Source of the DNA: Euphorbia lathyris
Lineage: Eukaryota; Streptophyta; Magnoliopsida; Malpighiales; Euphorbiaceae
Reading direction: 5' to 3'
DNA: 64,000 nucleotides
Assembly (NCBI RefSeq): GCF_963576675.1
Contig: NC_088915.1
Coordinates: forward strand, 44,483,501-44,547,500
Each line of letters opens with the position of its first letter. Positions within the stretch are counted from its first letter, which is position 1. The notes under the pieces were generated by a model that had not been told where the DNA came from, ran no database searches, and worked only from the letters and a program-made list of their open reading frames with translations. Both the position numbers and the translations under genes were made by a program. Shown here one piece after another: positions 22,735 to 32,598 of this stretch.

Positions 22735-24819
22735 CTACAGCTCTTTCATCAGATTTTCACGGTGGTACTTGGAATGGCATAGGACTTCCCACACCGTAGA
22801 CTTAGCTTGTGTTTTCTTCAACTGCTCGAGGACTTGGTCATCTGGCTTGGGAGCCGATCCTTCCCCTATCTCAGTCTCAACCATAGGTGCCTTTCCCTCG
22901 GCCACTCGACCTGATCTTGTCATGACGGTGATTTCCGGCTCATCATCAGATTCATCCCAAATATTGATAGGAATCCTCCGATCAGTATCCTCCTCATCCG
23001 AGGAACTTTCCCAAATATCCACAATCATCAGATCCATTACGTGAGGAACGTTTGAATTCAAATAAAAGGGATTCGCTGATCCATACAAAGCCCAGCCTAT
23101 CAAATCATCACAATCCCTGAGGGATACCCTACTCATCCTCCTCGCCGCCAACGGAATTGCGCCTCTCTGTATGCACATGAGCTGCACCTTATCACTCATC
23201 GTTTCATGACACTGCTCATAGCGGTGCCTCCATCTCCTAACATAATCCACGAATGGTTCCTCGGGGAATTGCCTGATCCTATCTAGATCTTCCAGGGATC
23301 CCGTCCATGGAACATACATCTCATATCTCGCCACAAAAGCACTCCTAAGCGGTATCCAATGACCCATTTCCTCCTCTGATAGGCCCTGGTGCCACAACAA
23401 GGCTTCTCCCATTAGGGTTTCCAGGAAATGTTCATGTAATTCACCTTGCGGGAACCCGGCGTCATACATATGGTTGCGGAATAACCTCGCATGCTCAATA
23501 GGATCTCGGTATCCACCATACCTAGGCATTGCTAACACTGCCTCGGGTGTTTCATAAGAGGGCGAGTCCGGGATTTGCTCCGCCAGCATCCATATCGTAT
23601 ACTCTTTGATAAACCTCTTCGTCATTACCGCCCAATCGGTCTTGACATGCATCGAAAGTGACATATACCACATCAACGGCTCACCCATCAGCGAATTACA
23701 GAACAAGATGGTGATCTCTCCTTCATTAAAACCCAAAGGCCCCATGGCCGACAAGTAGAAGTGAAGATGTTCCATCGGATCCTTGTTGCCATTATACTTA
23801 CTGACCCTCGGTAGCGGGCGCTTCATAGGTCCAATTTGCATCGCAAAGCGCTCTGCGGTCATGTCTTTAGCTCTCTGGTACTTTTCTAGGAATAAATCTG
23901 ACAACCGCTCCCAATCATGCTTACAAGAGTCGGGTAACGAGTGGAACCACCCCAAAGGCTCGCCTATTAGCGAATGGTGGAACCATTGAGTAATCTCGTC
24001 CACTCCGAAGGATTCAACAAACATATCGTGCATATATTCACGCAAGTGCACATCGGGATCCTCTCCACCACTAAACAGACCCAATTCTGGCACAATAGTC
24101 CGAGATGGCCCTTCCCCAGTCTCTTCGGCACTATCTTCATCATACGGTGCTCCACCGTCCAAACCTTCATCCATCGGTTCACCTTCCTGTTCCTCGCCAA
24201 GGAAGGACACATATAGACCATTTCCTATATTGCCTTTTTCATCGGAGTCCAGCAACTCCTCTTCATTTTCCTCGAAGGATTTCATCACTACACTTTCTTT
24301 CAGACCAAATCCGATCATGCTCACCCTATGATTAGGCAATGGATTACGCCTAGTGGAAGGGTTTGCTGATGAAGGATCAGCTATCTTTTTCTCCTCAATC
24401 AAATCTTGGATCTCATGCTTCAACCTCTCACAGTGCTCAATAGTATGCCCATAACTGCTGTGGAATTCGTATCCCCTAGCTTGTATCTGTTGAGTGGGCA
24501 GAGCTTTGTTATAAGGAGTAAGAGCTTTCAACAACCCCTTTTTCTGCAATCGTTCGAAAACTTTTGCGTAGGTCTGATCGAATTTGGCGAACTGCCTCTT
24601 TTCGATAGCATTAAGATCAAGCACTTTCACTGCTGCGGATTCTGCACTCGCACTTGGCCCTCCGGCACTATATCCAGACTTTGTCCACTTGGTATAAGCT
24701 TTCTTTGGTTCTCCGTCCCCCTCAACTGTCAAGGCGCAGCTATACATTTGGTTGAAATCGGTAAAAGGCATGTACCGCAGCTCATTCTTAATATACGGCA
24801 ATGTGTTACCGACTACCAT
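22735..24819 (-). CDS. Gag C-terminus plus three extra gag-like modules (element B)
   Basis: A 694-residue ORF that shares its frame with pol and is separated from it by one TAG. Residues 1-50 continue the gag domain; 116-140 hold a zinc-knuckle-like segment (YEFHSSYGHTIEHC), in which the first Cys is Tyr. An acidic stretch follows (180-245). Then come three segments that each resemble the core of a retrotransposon gag domain: 250-315 (WFHSLPDSCKHDW), 341-408 (WYMSLSMHVKTDW) and 431-505 (WHQGLSEEEMGHW), the last with a FVDYVRRWRHRY tail. Each has the order GxxDPxxHxxxY, then a GEPLxW-like motif, then W.xL...F...Y. Extra gag cores at this place are not part of the usual gag-pol layout as I know it. 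The C-terminus is acidic and leads to the protease. Confidence 0.75.
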   Translation of the reverse strand: MVVGNTLPYIKNELRYMPFTDFNQMYSCALTVEGDGEPKKAYTKWTKSGYSAGGPSASAESAAVKVLDLNAIEKRQFAKFDQTYAKVFERLQKKGLLKALTPYNKALPTQQIQARGYEFHSSYGHTIEHCERLKHEIQDLIEEKKIADPSSANPSTRRNPLPNHRVSMIGFGLKESVVMKSFEENEEELLDSDEKGNIGNGLYVSFLGEEQEGEPMDEGLDGGAPYDEDSAEETGEGPSRTIVPELGLFSGGEDPDVHLREYMHDMFVESFGVDEITQWFHHSLIGEPLGWFHSLPDSCKHDWERLSDLFLEKYQRAKDMTAERFAMQIGPMKRPLPRVSKYNGNKDPMEHLHFYLSAMGPLGFNEGEITILFCNSLMGEPLMWYMSLSMHVKTDWAVMTKRFIKEYTIWMLAEQIPDSPSYETPEAVLAMPRYGGYRDPIEHARLFRNHMYDAGFPQGELHEHFLETLMGEALLWHQGLSEEEMGHWIPLRSAFVARYEMYVPWTGSLEDLDRIRQFPEEPFVDYVRRWRHRYEQCHETMSDKVQLMCIQRGAIPLAARRMSRVSLRDCDDLIGWALYGSANPFYLNSNVPHVMDLMIVDIWESSSDEEDTDRRIPINIWDESDDEPEITVMTRSGRVAEGKAPMVETEIGEGSAPKPDDQVLEQLKKTQAKSTVWEVLCHSKYHRENLMKEL

Positions 24820-25688
24820 TCGGATCTGATCCTACTCAAGCGGCTTCTACTTCATAATCGCGGCCTTGGCCCTCCATCTTCTTACAAAATTGGAAAAGAT
24901 TCCCCAGTCTGCTGCTTAGTGCTCTCAAGCTCCTTCAAAGTGACCTCAAGCATGGTGTTGAAGCTATACTGAGCGATGAATGACTTCGCTAACTCTTTCC
25001 AATCCCTCTTCGTCACCATCGGCAATGCATGAAACCATGTGAGGGCAGCCCCCTCTAGATAAGTGTTAAACAGCCCCAGGACTTGATCCTCAGTCAGGAT
25101 CGTGTGCTTCATTACAGCAACATACTGATTCATGTGGGTAGTGGGATCTCCAGTTCCATCGAACTTTTTCATGTCGGGGAGCCGGAATTTCAAAGGCAAA
25201 GCAGTTGCTGATAGACAATTCTTCAAGTTATAAAAGTCCTGACTCCCGGAACTTCCTCCACGTAGATCCTGCACCTCCTGAGTGATGTGTTGCTTCCACT
25301 CCTCTTCTTTAGCTTTCTCTTTCTCAAGCTGTTTCGGGATGTAATCCTGATAGTCATCCTCGTTCCCGAAGCGGGGACCGGTGTTCACTTCATTCTCAGC
25401 GCGTTTGCTACCACTCTTGTTATCCTTCAATGCTAGCTCAGCGAGCTGGGCCAAAATTACGGCCAACTGATCATTAATGTTGTTCACAGAGTTTTCCAAT
25501 TCGGCCACTTTTTCATCGATCGCAGACATACTGACTAAAGACTGAGTATATTCGGACGAGGATGATTCAGAAGCCACAACTGCCGATTCGGAATTGTCAA
25601 TTTGTAGCTGATCAAACTGCCTGACTAGCCGGTTACTCTCGCGAAACCACAACCGCTTAATGATGAAGTCTGAGCGAACGGTATCCAT
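24820..25688 (-). pseudogene. Gag N-terminal part of element B (frameshift and stops)
   Basis: A 268-codon frame from ATG at 25688 has a coiled-coil-like segment (VAELENSVNNINDQLAVILA, about residues 58-77), a charged linker, and a typical gag core (KKFDGTGDPTTHMNQY ... WFHALPMVTKRDW). It ends early at 24882 because of a frameshift about 10 bp before the stop. The region to 24820 continues in another frame with gag-like residues (FVRRWRAKAA) and two TAG codons before joining the next ORF. Gag is therefore not made as one protein from this copy. Confidence 0.88.
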
Positions 25689-27596
25689 TAGTATGTATGC
25701 ATGATTTTATATGCATGATTCATGGTGTGTGCGTTTATTATTTACGGATATATAAGATCAGAAGAACAAACGTTAGTCTAATTTACACGTATCACAACAT
25801 CTCTCTTCCACCCTTATTCCTCCACGCACTCGATGGTCCAAGTCTCTTTCCTAGGGTTTTGGTTTGGGGCTCACATTGCGGTCCAGGGGACGCGTGATGC
25901 CGTCGATTATTGCGGAAAAGTAAATCATCCATCAGACAATACAGTTCGTTTTGACGTATCAACATTCAGTGACTAAGATATCGACCAAATTGGATTGTCC
26001 TTTCGAATAACTCGTCCCTCGTTATTTCGCGAGATGCATTAGTTCGGGGTTTGATTCCCTTTTGAGTGTATCTCGGATTTTAGACGTGGTATGAGTTATT
26101 TTTCTGGTTCAATCGTTCGTTATTGACAATGACTCGTTCCCTTTTATTCGCGTGGGTTCGTGTCTCGATTTTTGGATTACAACGGGATCTTTTTGGATCT
26201 ATCGAGAGACGTAACCACATGTTTATTTAGTGATGAAATCACTTTTTATTTTAGGGAACGGACTCATCGCGTAACGCGTTTGTTTTTAGCGTTAAGAATC
26301 CGTTTGCTCGTTTTGGCTACGTAAAAAGACGGCGAGTCTTATTTGAGCGCACGGTAATCTTTCGGCTAGCAACAACTCTTTAATCTACGGGATATATCAC
26401 CTTAGCGTGGTTATAGAAAATCAACGTTTCGTTGAATCACATGTTTATTCGAAGCAGGGATATCACCGTTCTTTTTCAGTTAGGCATGAGTTAAGCAAAC
26501 ATGCAGATCGGGCCATATTTCTTGTAGTTTTGGTAACGGTCGAAATGATCGAGCCATTAATCAAACCCACAGTCTCGTCCATATGGCGCAATCATACGGT
26601 GTTAGCTTAATTCGGCTTTATGATTTTAAACGGCGTATATATCGGCTCGAGACACGTATTTAACGGCATTGGTTCATTTTCTTTAACTACCCTTGGGATG
26701 GGTATACATCGTAGATACAGAATGACTTTGGTCGTTTGTTTATTTTTGCTTTTCTTTTATTTTCTTAGTCACTTTGGCGGACACGTCCATTTCTCTTAAG
26801 AATGACACAAGGCATAACGTAAGAGCTCGTCTTTTATTCGGAAGGGACGGGCCACGTTTGCGAAACTCTTTACGTTACAACGGGGTCATTCGAAACAGAA
26901 ATGTTCTTTGTTTTCGTTTTGTCATAATCTCGTTTTATCCCAACCTATTTAAAGAATGTGAATAACGGCTACTGTTAATATAGTCTTTTGAATCGAGATA
27001 TAACTATCCTTAATACCAAACCAATTCATACTAATACGCGCTTACGTCATAACGTATTTCCTGAACATGTGCCTTCTTCGGGACACGGAAAGGGACCAGG
27101 CGGGTCGCACAAGTTCATTCATACGAGATGACTAAGTCGTTTTTAGTTCGAATTGTTTCGATGTTTTGGGGTAGTTTGTACATCGGTTTAAGAGTATATA
27201 TTAACGTATTGTTTCATTTTCTTTACATATTTTAGGATTAGACACGTATCATGGCAATTTGAAAACACGAACTGATTCATTCATCACATCAAAAATGGTA
27301 ACGGGTAATCCTATGGCAACTTCTAAGGCTACTATATGCTGACACAGCTGATCACGGGACCTCACAGGACCGCACAAATTCGCCCCTAACGAATGGATGG
27401 GGACCCTTTGGCGCCTTACTGTAAGGGGGAACTTACACTAGCCTCTTTCGAGCGACGAATGGACTCTCGCTAGAGGTTTCGCGGAAATTACCCAAAAGGT
27501 TTGCAATAATGCTTATGAATGCATACGAAAAGAAATAATACGATCCGTCCCCGTTAAGGGCTTAATACACGCCTTCCGGAATCAAATTTCTCGCTT
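25689..27596 (-). other. Long untranslated leader of element B
   Basis: About 1.9 kb between the primer-binding site and gag with no substantial ORF on the coding strand. Some Ogre elements have an extra ORF here; I see none that I can defend. Base composition is less AT-rich than the LTR and rich in CG-containing words such as ATTCG and TTTCG. Confidence 0.5.
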
Positions 27597-27613
27597 CCCC
27601 AGCAGAGTCGCCA
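27597..27613 (-). other. Primer-binding site of element B
   Basis: Two bases inside the 5' LTR, the minus strand reads TGGCGACTCTGCTGGGG, starting with the TGG that pairs with a tRNA CCA end. Ogre-type elements use a tRNA-Arg primer with a similar sequence; that assignment is from family knowledge. Confidence 0.7.
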
Positions 27614-27615
27614 CT

Positions 27616-28695
27616 TGTTAGACGAGGTGTCGCGGCCTAATCTCCTGGGCGGACCGGGGGGTGGACACCTCATGGCGACGTAAGCGGTGATTGGCGTCGA
27701 AAGCAACCAATCGTGGAATCAAGCTGCTCGGCAGGACCGGAGCTCGGATTATGGAAGAGTCGCCACCCACGAATGGGAAAATGAACACCGATCCCTTACG
27801 GGAGACCGGAGAGGGTTCGGGAAACTTAGGTACGAGCCAAGAAGGCTAGTTCCTTTCTGGAGAAAGGCTACTAGGCATCCCGACATCGCCCGGTTATGAA
27901 CCACCGGCCTCCTACTCAGCGTGTTAGGCGATAACGGACTAATCGCATATTTCTTTAAGTTTAAAATTCATTTGAAACCTTTTCTTTCTCGTTTTGAAAA
28001 CCGTTTTGAGCATATATGATTGAAAGCCATTTTGGTAAAGAATCACCCATTTACATCAGCTCAAAATACATAGGAGAGAGAGGGGGGAGAAGAAAGAATC
28101 GATTTGTTTACAATGTGATTTATGCTTCGTATTACACACTAACTCTAAACTAAACTCACTTTCCAAAAATGAGTTTATTTACTTGGTTCGTACCTTAATC
28201 GCCGTTGGAACGATTTAGGTACGTTTCAAAACCCCGTTTAGTGACGTTCACTCGAATCGCCGTTGGAACGACTCGAGCGTTTGAAAATGTTGAGATAAAA
28301 GCTTTAGCTCCAAAAAACATGATTAGGCATACAAGTCAATTTATTTTGTACAAACCATTTAAGAAAGCGATTCAAAACTCTATTATTTACAATGAAAACG
28401 ATTTTAATTACAAGGTTCGCCTAATCCGTCGTTGGAACGGATTAAGGTTTCAACACGTGATATTTTGGAAATGGTTTAAAAAAAATGACAAGAAAACGTT
28501 ATTTACGCTTTAGGAACATCTAAAAAACAAATTAAACTCTCTTTTTGTGATTTTGTTTTCCCCTTTAGTCACTCAATTGAACCTATCTTGAACATTATCA
28601 CAATTACAACAACAAATGAACCAAACCAAAATTCATCAATTGAAAATTAATTTAAAACATATGTCCCCAAATGCCAAAAGGGCAAGGAGATGAGC

Positions 28696-28740
<45 letters not shown>

Positions 28741-30263
28741 AAAATAATGATATATATACAATTTAGAAAACTAAGTAAAGAATACCACCTAATATAGCTA
28801 AGTATATATATAGTGATGAAAATAAAAGATATTAAGTATAATACACTTTTACCCTACTTAAAAACATGTAAACAATGAACAAAGTTCATTAAGAATAAGA
28901 AAACAAACCTTATATCCCAAAATAACTATTATAACAAATATATAGGAAATAACTCTCCCAAATATACATTAAACATCAAAATAACACCTAATTATCCTCA
29001 AAACATCTACTAATTAATTACCCCAAAATGTCCAAGTAAATAACCCTCTAAAATAATACCCAATATAGTTTAAATGAATTAAAAAGAAAATATATACATA
29101 TAATTTTATTAAATCAAATTGATGAAAGGAAAGATATATAAACACATTAAATAAACATATGTACAAAGTATTTAAAAATAGCTTGAAAGTATATATTTCA
29201 TAAATATACATATATACATAAAGGACCAAAAGCCTAAAAGTTGAGAAGGAGGGATCAAAACAGCATTTTTTACATTTCAGCAGATTTACCGCGGAAAATC
29301 CGTAGGTAAACAGCAATCAGTGACAGAAAAAGAAGAATTACAGAAACAGTCCACAACTTTCCAGATTTGTTCAAAGGCTTAAAATTAGATCTACTCTATC
29401 ATTTTGGAACTCCAAACTACCGAAAACGGATCATAGTCTATAACGGAGATTCCTAAAACGACGTTTTTGTTTTAAAACGTTATTTGGAAATATTTTTAAA
29501 ACTTATAATTACAACGTTTTTAATACCCGAACTACTTTTTATCGGATCACGGTTCGTATTGGGATATCAAAACGATGTTTTTTATTTCAAAACAAAACTG
29601 AATCTTTATTTAACACGGGATAAAGAATAAATAAATACGGGAAATTAAATAAAACGTGATAAATAATAAATAACTAAATAAATAAATTATGATATGAAAA
29701 TAAATAAAGGAAATAAATAAAATAAAACGAGTCTAGTCCTCGGACAATACCTCAAGTTCGGTATTGACGGTTGAAGTCGGTCGATTCCACAAATCGTGCT
29801 TTTCCGGTGTTTTTTATGTTTTTGATAAAATATTTAACTTTTTGGAGATTTTCAATTTTTAGGAAAAAAAATGTTTTCTCCCAACGTCGCTGGACGCTCG
29901 CCCAGCGGCTGCCGGGCGCGCTCGCCCAGCGGCCATCGGGCGTGCGTCCCGTGCTGTCGGACGCGCGCGCCCCACGGTCGTCGAGCGCGCGCTCCGCGCT
30001 GCCGGGCGTGCGCGCCCAGCGGACGTCGAACGTGCGCCCCACGCTGCTGGGCGTGCGTCCAACTGTTGTCGGACACGCGTCGGCTGCCGCTAGGTGCTCG
30101 CACCACGTCGCTGAGCACTCGCGAGCCGTCCCCTTGACGACCGCGACTCACATTAACTTTTCTTTTCTTATTATATATTTTTGTTTTAAAACTTCCGGAA
30201 TCAACCGCTTCGACCGTCTTGTTTACAGGTTTTCGTCACAGGTCCTCCGACTCGGTGTCTACA
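27616..30263 (-). repeat. 5' LTR of element B (2648 bp, promoter region deleted)
   Basis: Same ends as the LTR at 12792-15645. Relative to that copy it lacks 235 bp, corresponding to 15051-15285, at 29880/29881. The deletion is bounded by CCCAA in both places. The lost DNA holds the candidate TATA palindrome and part of the GC-rich palindromic array. Confidence 0.95.
28700..28737. repeat. (TA)n microsatellite in the 5' LTR of B
   Basis: Simple TA run, longer than the matching run at 13877-13907. Confidence 0.95.
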
Positions 30264-31195
30264 GCCGTATTTACATCAACGTCTGTTATATCCGTACATA
30301 AGTCATTGAATCGATTGATGTAGGTTCTCAATAGTTCGCCTTCCTTATGCTTTAGATCATATAGTGTTCTGCTATACACCTTTCAGGGGATACTACCTGC
30401 AAATTTTGTACAAAATTCTCGGCTTAATTTTTCCCAGCTATTTATGGATCCAGCCGCTAGAGATTCAAACCATCCATAGACTGATCCACTCAATGTTGTA
30501 GAAAACATTCTACAAAGGATCCCTTCATTGGCTCCCCCTAGGTCCATCAGTTCCCTGTATTTTCTTACATGTGCTTCAGGGTTTTCTGCTTTCTTCTACT
30601 GTGGCAAGTTGGAGGATTTGTAGCGTCCATCTGTTTTGAATCCCATAATATAGGCGGTGATAGGCGAATGCCTATTTACTTGATGGGCATATCGTTCTTC
30701 ATTCTGCTTTTGCTTTCGGGATTCCTCATGGAATCGCGCCTCTACCGCCGCTATAAACCTGTCTAGAGAAAGGGATTCACCATCTCGACCCTTATTGTTA
30801 TTTTCTTGTTGTCTGGGCAAACGTCTGTGACGTGATCTCAATCTATCCCTTGGTTCAGAATTATTCAGTGCTGGACCTTCACTAACGGCGCCTCCCTGGG
30901 GTTGTTGTTGCGCAAACACCCTTCTGGCCCGCTTTGTTACATCGTTTTCGTTGAGAATATTGCGCGCCCTATCAGCCGATTCGTTGCCTAGTTCCCGTCG
31001 AACAGATTCCACCATTTGGTCAAAAAATGACTCGGGAGACCACTCATATGAAGGTTGCACTGTGCCGTCGGGATGTGGTATAATTTATTCAAGGGGACTG
31101 TTATTGGGGTCCTCGCTGGTAGGGGTATTCCTCGTGTTTTTTGTAGTGGAGGTATTCCCAGTGGGATTATTTGAAGGCATGTTTTGAATGTTCAT
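30264..31195 (-). pseudogene. Gag N-terminal part of element A
   Basis: The first ATG after the primer-binding site is at 31195. The frame has an early TAA, then an open part from about 31060 to 30596, a TAG, and gag-core sequence (VRKYRELMDLGG ... GWFESLAAGSINSWEKL) with a TGA near 30385. It runs into element B at 30264; its continuation is at 12791, across the 5-bp target duplication. Confidence 0.82.
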
Positions 31196-31221
31196 CGTGT
31201 AACCCTATTATTATTAGGATT

Positions 31222-31238
31222 CCATGATCACCGCACCA
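31222..31238 (-). other. Primer-binding site of element A
   Basis: Two bases inside the 5' LTR, the minus strand reads TGGTGCGGTGATCATGG. It differs from the site of element B, so A and B probably use different tRNA primers. I cannot name the tRNA. Confidence 0.6.
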
Positions 31239-31240
31239 AT

Positions 31241-31848
31241 TGATATTGTGTAGATTTAGTAACACCGTAGAGCGTCCCTGTGAGGCGCCGTTGGGATCGG
31301 TCGGGGGCACTCCGATGCCTAAGTCAGTAAACTTCTTAAGAGAATAAACTGTAATGACAAAGTAAAGCTAAGAAGGGTGTGTAAGTGTACCTTTGTTGTC
31401 ATGTTACAAGGGTATTTATAAAGGTTTGAGTGATAACTGTAATAACCTTCTCATAATGCTCTTTTAATGAAGAGTAATCCTTCTTTAATGCAATCTAACT
31501 CTCTCTTCTAACCTCCAGGCTTTGGCAGGTTTTGAGATATCTTTAATGCTGGTTTAATACTAGTGAGTTACGCCGTATAGTCGTTCATTTCTTCTAAAGG
31601 CGAATCGCCATATGGGGCGGATCCCTTCCTTCTCTTACCGGGCGGATCTTTGTAAGGACCCGCGGAACGACACCGTATTTCCAACTATGAGCTGTGTGGC
31701 GGATCATAAGAAGGAATACCATAGACGACACCGTATCTTTATCTGCACGCCATATATATCTTGGAGGCGGGCCTTTTCTCCCTTTAAGCCCTCTTCGCTA
31801 GGGAATATCTCTAGCTTAGTCTTTCATGTTTCATGGTGGATGTTATGA
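31241..31848 (-). repeat. 5' LTR of element A
   Basis: 608 bp, matching 4465-5072. Its outer end reads TTATGA instead of TTATCA, a point change in the terminal dinucleotide. The flank ACTTT (31849-31853) repeats 4460-4464. Confidence 0.92.
31413..31420 (-). promoter_or_regulatory. TATA box in the 5' LTR of A
   Basis: The minus strand reads TTTATAAATACCC; the TATAAATA core is kept in both LTRs. Confidence 0.55.
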
Positions 31849-32598
31849 ACTTTGATTGACAAATAATCTCCATAATTGTACCTTGGATGTAAGAAAACAT
31901 TTGTCTAAGTCTATTAAAGATATGTTTACTGTTGTAGGTGATGTTAGTTATCAGCCACTATTAAAGGTATTGTTTTGGCTTTCCATATCATTAGCTTTTT
32001 GTACAATCTTACAGTTCTTGGTAATCACGGGTGTTGTAAGTTTCATTAGCTTTCATTTGATTTAGTATAATGTAATATAGTTCTACAAATACTAAATTCA
32101 AAAATTAAACAAAACATGACAATGAAATGAAATGAAACTGAAAACGTGGGTTATTAGATTGAGTAGGTTGAAAGGCTCAATAAGTAACTAAACTCATTAC
32201 TAAATATGCTGCACACTGAATAATATTTGTTATTCTAATTAAACTCACAGAAGAAACAAATGTGACTTTCTTTTTCAGATTATAAAATTATGTGGTGACC
32301 AACTTTTCGATTGACACTTATTTGTTACATGACACTGCCATAATTTTTTATTTACTAAACACGGTCCATTTTCAGATCGTAAAGTTCTAAGTTTATGTTT
32401 AAATCACTACAATTCAGTGACAAATTTACAAACTCAAATTGAATTGAAACTGGAAGTAATATGCATATTGAAGAGTTAATGAACCTACTTCCATATTGAT
32501 TCTTAAGATGTGCGGTCAAATAAAAAAAGTCGTTTAAAGTAAGCTTTTAAATAACACTTATCGTTTACGTTACTTATTAAATTTCTCATATTTTTTAA
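31849..32598. other. Unassigned DNA between element A and the Mutator-like element
   Basis: This was contiguous with 4426-4464 before element A inserted. A short open stretch (31856-32065, +) reads plausibly in parts but I recognise nothing. No LTR, TIR or exon pattern found. Confidence 0.4.

Larger units (their letters stand above)
12792..30263 (-). mobile_element. Tat-lineage Ty3/gypsy retrotransposon B, inserted in gag of A
   Basis: Long LTRs of 2854 bp (12792-15645) and 2648 bp (27616-30263) begin TGTTAGACGAGGTG and end GGTGTCTACA. The flanking 5-mers are GTCGT (left) and GCCGT (right), a target duplication with one later change. The order on the minus strand is 5' LTR (right), primer-binding site, 1.9-kb leader, gag, a second gag-like ORF, pol, antisense ORF remnant, tandem repeats, polypurine tract, 3' LTR (left). 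The LTRs agree closely where I compared them, apart from a 235-bp deletion in the 5' LTR. Insertion into A makes B the younger element. Gag has a frameshift and stops, so B is not autonomous in its present form. Confidence 0.95.
4465..31848 (-). mobile_element. Tat-lineage Ty3/gypsy retrotransposon A, split by element B
   Basis: Two 608-bp direct repeats (4465-5072 and 31241-31848) bound the element. A perfect 5-bp target duplication ACTTT (4460-4464 and 31849-31853) shows that both ends are original. Transcription runs on the minus strand: 5' LTR at right, primer-binding site, gag, protease, reverse transcriptase, RNase H, integrase, an antisense gene, polypurine tract, 3' LTR at left. Element B (12792-30263) is inserted in gag, leaving about 9.9 kb of A's own sequence. 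All main ORFs carry frameshifts or stops, and integrase has lost a catalytic Asp. The second RNase H domain and the antisense ORF point to the Tat/Ogre group. Confidence 0.93.

Noticed and set aside
25697..27600. Extra ORF1 of Ogre type in the leader of B
   Set aside because: Only short frames on the minus strand; nothing resembles a conserved protein.
31241..31848. First impression that the right LTR of element A is truncated
   Set aside because: The left LTR ends at 5072 by the TGATAACAT terminus and polypurine tract; both LTRs are 608 bp and flanked by ACTTT.
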